This document shows, one piece after another, positions 54,060-64,000 of a stretch of 64,000 bases of DNA (positions within the stretch are counted from its first letter, which is position 1; each line of letters begins with the position of its first letter). The notes under the pieces are model-generated. The model was given only the letters and a program-made list of their open reading frames with translations, made no database searches and was not told the origin of the DNA. Origin of the DNA: JAXMBX01 sp046349635. Its GTDB lineage: Bacteria > Planctomycetota > Planctomycetia > Planctomycetales > Planctomycetaceae. Both the position numbers and the translations under genes were made by a program. The DNA is taken from NCBI GenBank assembly GCA_046349635.1, contig JAXMBX010000003.1:62001-126000 (forward strand), in the 5' to 3' direction.

Positions 54060-57044
54060 TCACTTCAACGTCGTCAGGTATTCTAACAAATCCGCCGCGT
54101 CCTGCGCGGTGATATCCTTCAAGACGGCGTCCGGCATCAGCGAAATCTTCTGTTGAATCAATTCTTCCACGTCATCCCTGGGAATTGTCACCACTTCCCC
54201 TTCGATGGTCTTGAGGACCACCTGCTGGTCGCTGCTCTGCTGGAGGAAACCGGCGTGGACTTTTCCGGCTTTCGTCTGCACAACATAGGCATAATATTCC
54301 GGTGCGATGGCCGCGCTGGGATTGACGATCGTTTCCAGCAGCGCCTTCCGTTCGTACTTCTTGCCGATCTGGCTCAGGTTCGGGCCGATGTCGGCCCCCC
54401 GTTTTTCGATCCGGTGGCACTTGCTGCAACTGGCGGAACCTCCCTGGTTGAAGATCCGCGCGCCGCGCATGGCATCCCCCTTGAGTCCCAGAATTTCTTC
54501 GGGCGTATATTCCTGCCCCAAAGTCTTGGGACGTTTCTCCGGCGGCAGATATTTGGCGAACAGCATCCTCACGTGGGCATCCGGATGGTCGGTTCCTAGC
54601 TGAATCCCCTTGTTCTTCAGATCATCGGGGAGCTTTGCCATTTCCACCAGACGGAGCAACAAGACTCCCCCTTCGCTTCGTTCCGCAGTGCTGCTTAAGA
54701 TCTGCTGCTTCACCGCCGCTGACAGCAGGGGGTTGTGCAGTGCGGACTGAAGCTGGCGGATGTCCCCCAGAGCGGCGAAGGTGGCGATTCCCTGCTTGCG
54801 CAAGTCCTCATCCTGGCTTTGCAACAGTTTCTGCCCCAGTGTGGCGGTCTCCTCCATCCGCAGTTGGGTGCAGACTTTGAGCAACTCAATTTCTTCCGCT
54901 TTCGAGAGCCCCTCCTGCTTGACGAGCCCCAGCAGGGTCTCGCGGACCTGCTTCAAATTGCCGGGAACCTGGCCCAGAATGTGACAGGTGGCGATGCGCG
55001 TCGACGGCTCCTGCAGGCAATGCACCAGTCCCGTCTCCAGTTCGGGATTTTTCGCCTGGTCATTCCAGAAGACCGACAGCCGTTGGCGCAACGCTTCGAG
55101 CGCTACTTTCTGCAATTCCGGGTTCTTGGTGCGGGCGAGCAATTCGACAATCGCTTTCCCGGCTTCCGGTTTGGGAGAAGTCATCACTCCGCGCGCCACG
55201 GCCAGTTGGGATTGCTCCGTCAGGCCCGGCTTCGGCAGCAGGCCGATCAGAGTCTCGGTCGCTTTCTCTCCCTGCAGCACCTGCAGGAGGCGCACGGAGC
55301 GGTCATCCCACTGCTCCTGATCCCGCAGATTCAGATCGGCGATCAATTTGCTTTCCCGTCCCTGGGCGGCGATTTTAATTGCCTCCAGCAGATACCGGTC
55401 GCTGCCATCATATGCCTTGGCAAAGGCAAGGATTGTGTGTTCGGCGGCAGCACCGGGAATCGTCCGGCAGGCAAGCAGGACTTCTGTCTGGACCTCGTGA
55501 TTCTTATCGTCCGCCAGTTTCAGGATGCCCTCCGCGTATTCCGCTCCATGGCGGCGCAGGATTCGGACGGCAAGGGCCCGCAGCGTTCCATCCTCACCCT
55601 GGAGCAACTTCGCGACTTCCGCCCGTCCCTCTCCGCCGATCCGGTCGAGCAGCCAAAGCGCCCGCGCCCGGAGCATCTCGTTCGTTCCCGCATCCCTCGC
55701 GAGGGCCAGCAACCGACTGTGACCTTCACTTCCGCCGGCCAACAACATGGTTCGACTGAGATAGGCGGTCGCGAGGTTGGGACTGGAAAGTCCCTGGATC
55801 GCTTCCTCCAGGGTCTTGATCTCCCCCTTGGGGTTGGGAGAGACAAGCTTCTGATCTTTGGCGGATACTTTGTAAATTCGGCCGCGGGTGGGGTCGTTGT
55901 AGTTGTGCCCGCCGACGCCGCCGTCATACCAGTCGGTGACATACAGCGCGCCATCCGGAGCGATGCAGACATCGATCGGCCGGAAATAAGCGTCCTTGGA
56001 GGTCAGGATATTCTCCTGGGCGATGGCGTATCCCATGCCGTGCAACGGCATAGGGCGATACTCGCGCAGTTCCCGGGGACCGGGATCGCAATGGAGAATC
56101 TTGCCTTTCAGATCCGAGCCGAGGCCGTCCCCTTCGTTGAAGGTCATGCCCGACGGGGAACCGAATCCGGTGATCTTCGTATAAGGGACAAAACCGGGTT
56201 GATCCGCCCGCCAGTGATGGATCGGCAGGAAGCTGCCATCCCGTTCCTGGATGCGCTCCGGACCACCGAACCAGCCATAGTTTCCCCCTTCCAGAATCCA
56301 GCAGATGCGGACGCTTTTCAGTCCGTCATTGTCATTGTCGCTGCACCAGACGTGCCCCCACGAATCGACCGCCAGTTCAAACGGATTCCGGAAGTTGACC
56401 GCGAAGGCTTCCAGCTTCGTCCCATCCAGTTCGCAACGGATCATGGCTCCCCAGCGGAAATGAATGCGGACTCCATCCGGCCCGGTGACGTCGAACCCGC
56501 TGTCGCCACAGGTCATATAGAGTTTGTGATCGGGGCCGAGCGTCAGGCCGTGGACACCGTGGTCGTGGTTTTTCCCACCGAAACCGGTGAGGAAAATCTT
56601 TCGCGGACCATCCGGCTTGAGGTCGTGGTCCTTGTCCTCATACACGTAGATGTTGGGGGATTCCGCAACATAAATCCTGTCCCCGGCCACGCAGACCGAC
56701 ATGGAGGCATTCAGGTCCGAGGTGAAGACGGTGACCTTGTCCGCGACGCCGTCCTTGTCGGTATCCTCCAGCACCTTGAGGGTGTTGTCGGGGGGGACTT
56801 TCACGTTCTTGCGGTAGTTGACCCCTTCCGTCACCCAGAGTCGCCCCTGGAAATCGACGTCGACCGAAATCGGATTGATGATCATGGGTTCGGAGGCGAA
56901 GGTCTGCACCTGCAGTCCCGAGGGGGCCTTGATCATTTCGAGGGAGTGCTGCGCGGAATACTGTCCCGAAACGCGCCCCCCCATCCCGGCCAGCAGGCAG
57001 ACAGACAAAAAGGTGACCAGACATTCCCCGCGCAAACGCATCAT
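54060..57044 (-). CDS. PVC-type membrane-bound dehydrogenase with C-terminal haem-binding domain
   Basis: About 995 residues. The start is placed at the MMRLRGECLVTFLSVCLLAG signal rather than the earlier GTG. The N-terminal 450 residues form a beta-propeller (SVDVDFQGRLWVTEGVNYRK; GLTLGPDHKLYMTCGDSGFD; IRCELDGTKLEAFAVNFRNP; YVTDWYDGGVGGHNY), then a HEAT-repeat part, and a C-terminal cytochrome c-like haem domain with GGSASCSKCHRIEKRGADIG (CxxCH). Such proteins are abundant in planctomycetes and verrucomicrobia and probably oxidise sugars or polymers in the periplasm, passing electrons via the haem. Intact, with no frame break. Confidence 0.93.
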   Translation of the reverse strand: MMRLRGECLVTFLSVCLLAGMGGRVSGQYSAQHSLEMIKAPSGLQVQTFASEPMIINPISVDVDFQGRLWVTEGVNYRKNVKVPPDNTLKVLEDTDKDGVADKVTVFTSDLNASMSVCVAGDRIYVAESPNIYVYEDKDHDLKPDGPRKIFLTGFGGKNHDHGVHGLTLGPDHKLYMTCGDSGFDVTGPDGVRIHFRWGAMIRCELDGTKLEAFAVNFRNPFELAVDSWGHVWCSDNDNDGLKSVRICWILEGGNYGWFGGPERIQERDGSFLPIHHWRADQPGFVPYTKITGFGSPSGMTFNEGDGLGSDLKGKILHCDPGPRELREYRPMPLHGMGYAIAQENILTSKDAYFRPIDVCIAPDGALYVTDWYDGGVGGHNYNDPTRGRIYKVSAKDQKLVSPNPKGEIKTLEEAIQGLSSPNLATAYLSRTMLLAGGSEGHSRLLALARDAGTNEMLRARALWLLDRIGGEGRAEVAKLLQGEDGTLRALAVRILRRHGAEYAEGILKLADDKNHEVQTEVLLACRTIPGAAAEHTILAFAKAYDGSDRYLLEAIKIAAQGRESKLIADLNLRDQEQWDDRSVRLLQVLQGEKATETLIGLLPKPGLTEQSQLAVARGVMTSPKPEAGKAIVELLARTKNPELQKVALEALRQRLSVFWNDQAKNPELETGLVHCLQEPSTRIATCHILGQVPGNLKQVRETLLGLVKQEGLSKAEEIELLKVCTQLRMEETATLGQKLLQSQDEDLRKQGIATFAALGDIRQLQSALHNPLLSAAVKQQILSSTAERSEGGVLLLRLVEMAKLPDDLKNKGIQLGTDHPDAHVRMLFAKYLPPEKRPKTLGQEYTPEEILGLKGDAMRGARIFNQGGSASCSKCHRIEKRGADIGPNLSQIGKKYERKALLETIVNPSAAIAPEYYAYVVQTKAGKVHAGFLQQSSDQQVVLKTIEGEVVTIPRDDVEELIQQKISLMPDAVLKDITAQDAADLLEYLTTLK

Positions 57045-57156
57045 TCCCGCTCCTCTGAGTGCAGTCAGCTTCGCAATATTAAGTTTCGTTGAGCCGTCTA
57101 TTCTATGGATCACGCTCTTACCTTGCTATGAAAAACGGAGGAGTCTTCGCCTTCTA

Positions 57157-59691
57157 TTACTCCACGAATGGTTGCGCCGTCAGTTCCCCCCGCGGCGAAA
57201 TCCGGACGGAGACCGCCCCGTTCTCAACCGTCCAGAAAATTCTGGAGTCTGGATAGATTTCATCCAGCACGGAGACAAACCGCTCCTCGCCACCGCTCAC
57301 GACGACGACATCGGGCGTGCTCCAGGCAGCCAGTTCCGGAGTATTCGGCCTGCGGCCTCCATGATGGGGTGCCAACAGGACGTCGACCTTGCGGCGCGGC
57401 AGGCGCAATAAGGCCCCGAGTCCCTCCCGCTCGAGGTCTCCGGTCAATAAGATCCGCTTCCCCGCATATTCCACTTCCAGCAGGATGCTATTCGCGTTGT
57501 CCCAATTCGATTTCCAGTCCCAAGCGGGGTGCAGGCAGCGTAATTTCACCTCAGGGGTCAGCGACAATTCATCACCGGCTCCGATCAGGCGGAGAGGGAC
57601 CCCTTTGCGAAATGCACTTTCGGCCAGTTCCCTGATGGCGGGGACTTCCCACTTCAGGAAACTGCGGGCCGCCAGGATTTCGCCCACGTGCAAGTTGTCG
57701 AGGACACCCGGCGTGCCGTTGTAGTGGTCCGCATCCGCATGCGAGAGAACAATGCCGTCGAGCCGATTTGTTCCGGTCCGGAGGACCGCCTCCTGGACGA
57801 TCCCCGCCGCGCGTTCCGGTTCCCCCAGAGACCCGGCATCGTAGAGCAGTTTCTTGCCATTCGGCAGTTCGAGGAGAATCGCTCCCCCATGTCCGACGGC
57901 GAGGAACGTGCAGCGGAGTCCTGCGTTCGAGGCGGGGAGCAACTGCGCACCCAATCCGATCACGAGCCAAATCCCGGTTGCCCGCCAGGTCCAACGCCGT
58001 TGTTGCGTGCGCCAGGGATACAGCACCAGGCCTGCGAGCAACAGATAAAATCCGATCAACCACCACAGAGGGGGAGGTGGGACGTACAAATGACCCGCGG
58101 GCATCTCCGCCGTCCAGGTCACGACCTGCACCAGTCCCTTCAAGCCCCATCCCAGAGACCAGCCGAGGAACGACAGGACCGGCGCGGCGACGATCTGCAG
58201 CGGCCCTACCGCCAGCAATCCCAGAATGAGCAGCCCATACCCGAGCCAGAGGAGGAGTGTCATCCAGGGAATCAGCAGCACGTTGACCACGAATCCGAAG
58301 TGGGGCAGGAGATGAAAGCGGTCGGTGACCAGCGGTTGAGTGAACAACCAGACGCCCGCGGTGTAGACATACGCCTGCAGGACCACCAGTCCGCTTGTGC
58401 GCAGTCCGCGCTGCCACCATGGACGTAGATCGGCCAATGGATCGACGGGGATTCTTCGCCGCCAGGCTCTCCATTCCCGGTCGATCCAGATCAGCCCGAC
58501 GACCGCGAGAAAGGACAACTGCGGTCCGATCTCGAACAGGTCGGACGGATTCCAGAGCAACAACACGAGGCAGGCGCAGGCGAGGCCATTGAAGGGATGC
58601 CCCGGGCGCAACAGTAATTGCCCCACGCCACCAATCACCACCAGAAGAGCGGCGCGGACGAGGGGGGGATTCCCATCCGTCAGCAACACATATCCCAGGA
58701 CACAGAGGATCATTCCGACGGTCATTTTCCCGGGAGAAAGTCCCCAGCATCGCCCCCAGAAGAGGAGGAAAGAGACGAGAATTCCGATGTTGATCCCGGA
58801 GATTGCGAGCAGATGCGCGCAGCCACTCTCGGCGAATGCCTCGCGCAGTTCCGGACTGAGTCCCTTGCGTGGCCCGAGTAAGAGGGCTGTCGCAAGCCCT
58901 TGTTCCGAATCCGGCAGATAGGTCGTCAACACCTGTTCCGCGCGGTCCTGAGCGAGTCGCATTCCTTGTTGAGGCCAGCCCCAAGGACTGTGACCGCGGA
59001 CGACGACGCATTCGGGGAACTGGCAGCGGATAAAGCTGTGAAGCCCCTGATGATTGAGGTACTCCCGAAAGTCGAAGCCGTTCGGATTCCGCGCACTTGT
59101 CGGTCGCGATAACCGCCCCCAGAGTTCCACTTCATCCTGAGCGTGCAGATCCGTGGCGAGTCCTTCGATCTCCAGCCGGGCATTGCCGGAGACTTCAATC
59201 TCCCGGTCTGAGAGGACAATCGTCCGGACTCCCAGGCGGCAGAGAGTGCGCTGCCGTGTCTGAGCGGCTTCCGGCAGCGCAGCGCCGCGCGGTTTTCGTT
59301 CCCAGCGTCCCGGCTTGCGGACTTCTTCCAGGAGCAGCGGTTCGTCGAGAAGAACGCCGCGGAGATGAATCGGGCGAGGTTTTCCCGCGGCATAGAGCCT
59401 GAGATCATTCGCCGGGACAACGCCGCGGCGGAGGTGGTGCATCCCTCCCGCGGTGAGACAACAGGCGAGCAGCAAGAGGAGGGTGGCCCAGACGTTGTGA
59501 GTTCGACGTCGCATTCCCCAGAAGCCAAGGAGCGCGAGCCAGCCGGCGGTGAGCCACATCCACCAGGGAATTGAAAGGTATCTGTCCGCAACAATCCCGA
59601 GAGCGACCGCCGCCAGGACCACGACCGCAGGGGCCCGCCCCAATGCCGTGGAGCGCTGCAGGCCGGTGACGGGTTGGGATGGCTGGTTCAC
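57157..59691 (-). CDS. comEC: ComEC/Rec2-family DNA uptake protein
   Basis: 844 residues from GTG 59691, intact. An N-terminal OB-like part (LWGRLSRPTSARNPNGFDFR) is followed by the polytopic Competence domain with FAESGCAHLLAISGINIGI and many helices, then a C-terminal metallo-beta-lactamase domain (RLDGIVLSHADADHYNGTPG, the H-x-D-x-D-H-like motif; LLAPHHGGRRPNTPELAAW). ComEC forms the channel for single-stranded DNA entry during natural transformation; its MBL domain may degrade the other strand. Its presence suggests competence, but no comEA or pilus genes are here. Confidence 0.93.
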   Translation of the reverse strand: MNQPSQPVTGLQRSTALGRAPAVVVLAAVALGIVADRYLSIPWWMWLTAGWLALLGFWGMRRRTHNVWATLLLLLACCLTAGGMHHLRRGVVPANDLRLYAAGKPRPIHLRGVLLDEPLLLEEVRKPGRWERKPRGAALPEAAQTRQRTLCRLGVRTIVLSDREIEVSGNARLEIEGLATDLHAQDEVELWGRLSRPTSARNPNGFDFREYLNHQGLHSFIRCQFPECVVVRGHSPWGWPQQGMRLAQDRAEQVLTTYLPDSEQGLATALLLGPRKGLSPELREAFAESGCAHLLAISGINIGILVSFLLFWGRCWGLSPGKMTVGMILCVLGYVLLTDGNPPLVRAALLVVIGGVGQLLLRPGHPFNGLACACLVLLLWNPSDLFEIGPQLSFLAVVGLIWIDREWRAWRRRIPVDPLADLRPWWQRGLRTSGLVVLQAYVYTAGVWLFTQPLVTDRFHLLPHFGFVVNVLLIPWMTLLLWLGYGLLILGLLAVGPLQIVAAPVLSFLGWSLGWGLKGLVQVVTWTAEMPAGHLYVPPPPLWWLIGFYLLLAGLVLYPWRTQQRRWTWRATGIWLVIGLGAQLLPASNAGLRCTFLAVGHGGAILLELPNGKKLLYDAGSLGEPERAAGIVQEAVLRTGTNRLDGIVLSHADADHYNGTPGVLDNLHVGEILAARSFLKWEVPAIRELAESAFRKGVPLRLIGAGDELSLTPEVKLRCLHPAWDWKSNWDNANSILLEVEYAGKRILLTGDLEREGLGALLRLPRRKVDVLLAPHHGGRRPNTPELAAWSTPDVVVVSGGEERFVSVLDEIYPDSRIFWTVENGAVSVRISPRGELTAQPFVE

Positions 59692-59886
59692 GGGTTTCTT
59701 CCCAGGTGGCTGAGATCCGTTTCGAAAATGGTTGGGGGGGCAGGAATTTCCCCCGCTGTGAAATCTTCCCAGAATCGAGCCGGTAGTTCCCGTAATTTCT
59801 GAGGGGTAAAAGGCAAAAAACTGCAGGTCCCTTGAACCAAAAGCCGACCAAAAGTATCATTCTGGTCGTCGGGAGACCCCGGCTCC

Positions 59887-59959
59887 GCCCCTATAGCTCA
59901 ATTGGCAGAGCAAATGACTCTTAATCATTAGGTTCAAGGTTCGATTCCTTGTGGGGGCA
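59887..59959 (+). tRNA. tRNA-Lys (CTT)
   Basis: 73 nt. Acceptor GCCCCTA/TGGGGGC; D arm AGCTCAATTGGCAGAGC; anticodon loop CTCTTAA in stem AATGA/TCATT; T arm GGTTCGATTCC. No encoded CCA. A standard housekeeping form, unlike those in the array at 40-41.5 kb. Confidence 0.95.
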
Positions 59960-59990
59960 ATGACTTAGGTCGAATTGCAACAAACGAACA

Positions 59991-60026
59991 AAGGCTGAAT
60001 CGCGTCAAACGATTCAGCCTTTCGGC
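59991..60026. terminator. Bidirectional terminator after tRNA-Lys and ackA
   Basis: AAGGCTGAATCG pairs with CGATTCAGCCTT in a perfect 12-bp stem, then TCGGCGTT. It separates the tRNA (plus) from the convergent ackA (minus). Confidence 0.85.
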
Positions 60027-60070
60027 GTTCTTTGCCTGACCTGAAGCGTGGGACAGCTGGACGGAAACGT

Positions 60071-61253
60071 TCAGCCGGTGACGACTTTCACGACTTCGCG
60101 CAGCATGGTCACGTCTTCCCGTGTGGCGATGATCAGGATCCGAGCGCGTGAACCGGATGCGGAAATGATCGCGTCGGGGTGGGAGGTGGCGTTCAGATCC
60201 GGGTCGAGTTCCAAGCCCAGGAAACCGAGCCCCGCGCAGACCCGCGCACGGATCTGGGCGGCGTGTTCCCCCACTCCCGCCGTGAAGACGAGGGCATCGA
60301 CTCCCCCGAGTGTCGCGGCGAGGGCGCCGATTGCCTGGCGGATGCGATGCGTGTAAATCTCGATTGCCAGAGCGGCCTGTGAATTCCCCGCGGGACGCCG
60401 CGAGGACTTGCCGCATGTCGGCGGAAACGCCGGAGACGCCGAGCAGTCCGGATTCGCGTTGGAGTGCCTTGTCGATCTGCGAGACAGAGAGCCCGCGGTG
60501 CTGCTGAAGATGGAGGAGGATTCCGGGATCGAGCGAGCCGGACCGGGTGCCCATCATCAAGCCTTCGAGCGGGGTGAAGCCCATCGTGGTGTCGATCGAT
60601 TGACCGTCGAGTACGGCCGTCGCGGAACAGCCGTGTCCCAGATGACAGATGATCAGTCGTCGGGACGGAACAGAGGCGGGGAGCATTTCCACGGCGCGCG
60701 GCGCGCAATACGCATGGCTGAGCCCGTGGAAGCCGTACCGGCGAATGCCCCATTCACGCGTCCATTTTTCAGGAATGGGGTAGGTCCGCGCGGGAGCGGG
60801 GAGCGTCGCGTGAAAGGCGGTATCGAAGACCGCCACATGCGGGAGGTCCGGAAGCTCGGCCTGTGCGGCGGCGAGTGCTTCGAGACTGGGAGGATTGTGC
60901 AGCGGGGCGAGCGCCGCGAGTTGTGAAATCTCTGCACGGACTTCCGGGGTGATCAAGGTGGAAGCGGTGAAGGGGCCGCCATGCACGATCCGGTGTCCGA
61001 CGGCCGCCAGGTCCGCGGGCGCGACTCCTGAAGAGGAGTGGAACAAATCGGCCAGGAATCGGCGGACGGCGGCGTGATGCCCTTTCCAGGTGACGGTCTC
61101 GGAACGTGGTGGCCCCTCCGACCAGACATATTCGTAGTGCGTTTCGGAACCGGACCATTCACCGGTGGCCTGCGCGATGGTCGAACTGTCCGAGGACTCC
61201 ATCAGGGAGCCTTTTAAACTGCTCGAACCGGCGTTCAACAGGAGAATTTTCAT
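60071..61253 (-). CDS. ackA: Acetate kinase (one or two frameshifts)
   Basis: ATG 61253: MKILLLNAGSSSLKGSLMES, the phosphate-binding start of the ASKHA fold. Then GHRIVHGGPFTASTLITPEV, IRRYGFHGLSHAYCAPRAVE, LIICHLGHGCSATAVLDGQS, GFTPLEGLMMGTRSGSLDPG. After a frame change near 60385 follow IYTHRIRQAIGALAATLGGV and LVFTAGVGEHAAQIRARV. It makes ATP and acetate from acetyl phosphate. The gene follows phosphoketolase by 39 bp on the same strand, so acetyl phosphate made by phosphoketolase can be converted directly. Total about 393 residues, the family length. Confidence 0.93.
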
Positions 61254-61292
61254 GCAAAGGCAGACGTTGAGGTGTCATGCGGAGGTCGAACG

Positions 61293-63744
61293 TCAGACGT
61301 TATCCCCTTCGGTGGAGGTACCCCGCGTCGCGGAGGCGTCCTTTCCACCCCACTTCCAGCCGCTGATTTCGGGCATGTCGTCCCCGTGCTTCGAAATATA
61401 CTCCCGATGCTCGACGAGTTTGTTGTGGATGGCCTGCTTGAAATAGGCGGCTCGCGCCCCGAGTTGGGGCAACCGGTCGATCACGTCCTCCACCAGGTGG
61501 AAGCGGTCCAGATCGTTCAGTACCACCATGTCGAAGGGGGTGGTGGTCGTGCCGATTTCCTTGTAGCCGCGCACGTGCATGTTCTTGTGGTTTGTCCGCC
61601 GATAGGTCAGGCGATGGATCAGGTAGGGATAGCCGTGAAACGCAAAGATAATCGGCTTGTCCTTGGTGAAGATGGCGTCGAAATCACGGTCCGAAATTCC
61701 GTGCGGATGCTCCGTACTCGGCTGCAGCTTCATCAGGTTGACGACGTTGACGACCCGCACCTTGAGTTCGGGAAGATGCTTGCGGAGCATTTCGACGGCC
61801 GCCAGGGTCTCCAGCGTCGGGACGTCACCGCAGCAGGCCATCACGACGTCGGGCTCGCATCCCTGGTCGTTGCTCGCCCACTCCCAGATCCCGAGTCCGG
61901 CGGCACAATGCTTGATCGCCTGGTCCATCGTCAGCCATTGGGGGGCAGGCTGTTTTCCGGCGACGATGACATTGACGTAGTTGCGGCTGCGGAGGCAGTG
62001 ATCGGTGACGGACAGGAGCGTATTGGCGTCGGGGGGGAGATAAATCCGGACGACTTCCGCGCGCTTATTGGCGACGTGGTCGATGAAGCCCGGATCCTGA
62101 TGCGAGAACCCGTTGTGGTCCTGCCGCCAGACGTGGCTGGAGAGGAGATAATTCAGGGAGGCGATGGGCCGTCGCCAGCCGATGTGGCTGCAGACCTTCA
62201 GCCACTTCGCGTGCTGGTTAAACATCGAATCGATGATGTGAATGAACGCCTCGTAGCAGGAGAAGAACCCGTGTCGGCCGGTGAGGAGATAGCCTTCCAG
62301 CCAACCCTGGCACTGGTGTTCGCTGAGGACTTCCATGATCCGCCCGTCCGGACTCAGCTTGTCATCATCCGGATAGATTTCCGCCATGTAGCAGCGGTCG
62401 GTCACTTCCAGCACGTCCTGCCAACGATTGGAGTTGTTTTCGTCCGGACTGAAGAGGCGGAAGTTCCTGGTGTCCAGATTCTTCTTCATGACGTCGCGGA
62501 GAAACCTGCCCATCTCGCGGGTCGATTCCGCATTCGTTGCACCGGGGGAAGGAACCTTCACCTCATAATCCCGGAAGTCGGGTAACTTCAGGTCGCGCAG
62601 AAAGATCCCGCCATTGGCATGTGGATTATCGCTCATGCGGCGGTGACCCTGGGGGGCCAGTTCCTTGAGCTCCGGTATGAGCGTCCCGTGTTCGTCAAAC
62701 AGCTCCTCCGGACGGTAGCTCTTCATCCATTCTTCGAGAATGCGGATATGCTCAGGCTTGTCCATGTCCCCCATCGGAACCTGATGGCTCCGCCAGTAGC
62801 CTTCGCACTTCTTGCCATCAATGACGGGGGGACAGGTCCACCCCTTGGGAGGTGCGAAACACGATCATGGGCCAGGGGACGTTTGACTTCCCCACGTTCG
62901 CGGGCCGCGGCCCAGATCTCCCGAATCTCGGCGACGATCGTGTCCATGACGCCCGCCAGTTGATGGACGAGCCGCGGGATCATCCCCTCCACGAAGTAGG
63001 GCTTGTATCCCATCCCTTCGAAGAACTTTTGCAGTTCGTCGTGCGGAATCCGTGCGAGGAAGCAGGGATTGGCGATTTTGTATCCGTTGAGATGCAGGAT
63101 GGGGAGGACACACCCGTCCCGCTGAGGATTCAGGAATTTATTCCCATGCCAGCCGGTCGCGAGGGGCCAGTCTCCGCTTCTCCGTCACCGACCACGCAGG
63201 CGACGATCAGATCGGGATTGTCAAATGCCGCACCGTAGGCGTGGCTGAGGGCGTATCCCAGTTCTCCCCCTTCGTGGATGCTCCCTGGAGTTTCCGGAGC
63301 GACGTGGCTGGGAATTCCTCCGGGAAAACTGAACTGCTTGAACAGCTTTTGCATCCCCTCGGCGTCTTGGCTGATGTTGGGATAGACTTCGCTGTACGTC
63401 CCTTCCAGGTAAGCATGGGCGACAAGGGACGGCCCGCCGTGACCGGGACCGATCACGTAGATCATGTTCAGATCGTCCCGCTTGATCACCCGGTTGAGGT
63501 GGACACAGAGCATATTCAAGCCGGGAGAGGTGCCCCAGTGACCGAGCAGACGGGGTTTGATGTGCTCCTGTTTCAAAGGCTCGCGCAAGAGGGATTGTCG
63601 AGGAGATAAATCTGCCCGACCGCCAGATAATTGAGCGCCCGCCAATAGGCATCGAGCTTTTGAAGCTCCGAGGGAGGGAGCGGATTGCTGGAGAGGCTCG
63701 CGTTTGTCGCGGCTCCGAATCTTGTCCCCGCTGATCCCGGTCAT
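61293..63744 (-). CDS. xfp: Phosphoketolase (xylulose-5-P/fructose-6-P; frameshifted)
   Basis: ATG 63744 has the strong GGGAGGTG site. The thiamine-diphosphate enzyme cleaves xylulose 5-phosphate or fructose 6-phosphate to acetyl phosphate. Motifs: LLGHWGTSPGLNMLCVHLNR, MIYVIGPGHGGPSLVAHAYL, VACVVGDGEAETGP (ThDP binding), then after frame changes IANPCFLARIPHDELQKFFE, and a long intact part (GGIFLRDLKLPDFRDYEVKV; WRQDHNGFSHQDPGFIDHVA; GTTTTPFDMVVLNDLDRFHL). About four frame changes lie at 62840-63620. It forms an operon with ackA, a phosphoketolase-acetate pathway giving ATP without pyruvate. Confidence 0.93.
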
Positions 63745-64000
63745 GATTCACCTCCCTGCCGCAGAGTGCACGCGTCGTCACATTCCGGCGGGCCGAATGA
63801 GGAAGGCCCGTGGAAATGAGCGACTCAACAGGGTGATGGTAAGCGTCGCGGAAACGAAATGTCAAGCAGATGCGATTGCGGAGCGGACTGTCGCGTGGGA
63901 GAGAAGCACGAAATATTCTCGCTCCGAAAGCCAGCAGAGAGTTCGTGAATTTCGCGTTATTTTTTTCGGCGTTCGACTCTTCCAGAAGTTTGCCGATGCT
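63745..64000. other. Upstream region of the phosphoketolase gene
   Basis: 256 bp to the window edge. No gene is seen. A T-rich run (ATTTTTTTC) near 63960 may belong to a neighbour outside. The xfp promoter should lie here, but no clear box pair is seen. Confidence 0.35.

Noticed and set aside
54735..57092. 785-aa plus-strand frame
   Set aside because: Antisense of the haem dehydrogenase with CxxCH and propeller motifs.
61272..62585. 437-aa plus-strand frame
   Set aside because: Antisense of phosphoketolase.

Overview
The window looks like chromosome from a planctomycete (phylum Planctomycetota, probably order Planctomycetales), judged from gene content rather than rRNA. Typical markers are a DUF1501 protein with a twin-arginine signal, a PVC-type membrane-bound dehydrogenase with a C-terminal haem-binding CxxCH domain, DUF1080 and Gfo/Idh/MocA proteins in an operon, DUF3299 proteins, a secreted PQQ-like propeller, ExbD-like proteins with long Gly-rich linkers, and a secreted protein with the N-terminal LEQRALLS motif. 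G+C is high.

Layout. 1-5.2 kb: M42 peptidase, ilvC, ilvN (minus) and recJ (plus). 5.2-5.9 kb: a Phd/PIN toxin-antitoxin pair. 6.3-10.3 kb: a MacB-type ABC exporter followed by two DUF3299 proteins, the first behind a structured leader. 10.3-14.3 kb: secreted and membrane proteins, including a squalene-cyclase-like repeat protein. 15-18.5 kb: zinc-ribbon membrane protein, M50 protease, pentapeptide-like gene, VOC protein. 18.7-23.4 kb (minus): DUF1080, MocA oxidoreductase, CPBP protease, glycosidase-like secreted protein. 23.7-29.5 kb: a NucA-type nuclease with a NuiA-type inhibitor, a HerA-like ATPase, and a barstar/barnase pair. 29.8-35.7 kb: DUF1501, PQQ propeller, thioredoxin-TPR and alpha/beta hydrolase genes. 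36-39.7 kb: two ExbD-like genes. 40.1-41.5 kb: an array of about 13 tRNA or tRNA-like genes. 41.7-47.2 kb: MltR-like protein, LEQRALLS protein, isochorismatase and SDR genes, Ku, DUF3309. 47.9-53.4 kb: biotinyl-like protein, holB, two parS sites, PSP1 (RicT-like), LptF/G, TPR lipoprotein. 53.4-59.7 kb: secreted protein, haem dehydrogenase, ComEC. 59.9-63.7 kb: tRNA-Lys, ackA and phosphoketolase.

Many conserved genes (ilvC, ilvN, recJ, phosphoketolase, MocA, HerA-like ATPase) carry several frame breaks but keep their family sequence when read across frames. Other stretches (6.9-9.3, 29.8-36, 37.1-39.7 and 47.9-59.7 kb) are clean. The breaks are therefore more likely patchy sequence errors than pseudogenes. 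For broken genes, coordinates run from first to last recognisable codon.

The intergenic DNA is rich in dispersed palindromic repeats of at least seven families. They include a composite of about 118 bp in three copies, a 70-bp hairpin in two copies, a roughly 90-nt twin-hairpin element in two copies, and a palindrome that brackets the tRNA array. The most interesting loci are the two nuclease-inhibitor pairs around the ATPase, the tRNA array with non-canonical members, and the twin parS palindromes beside holB, which suggest proximity to the replication origin.
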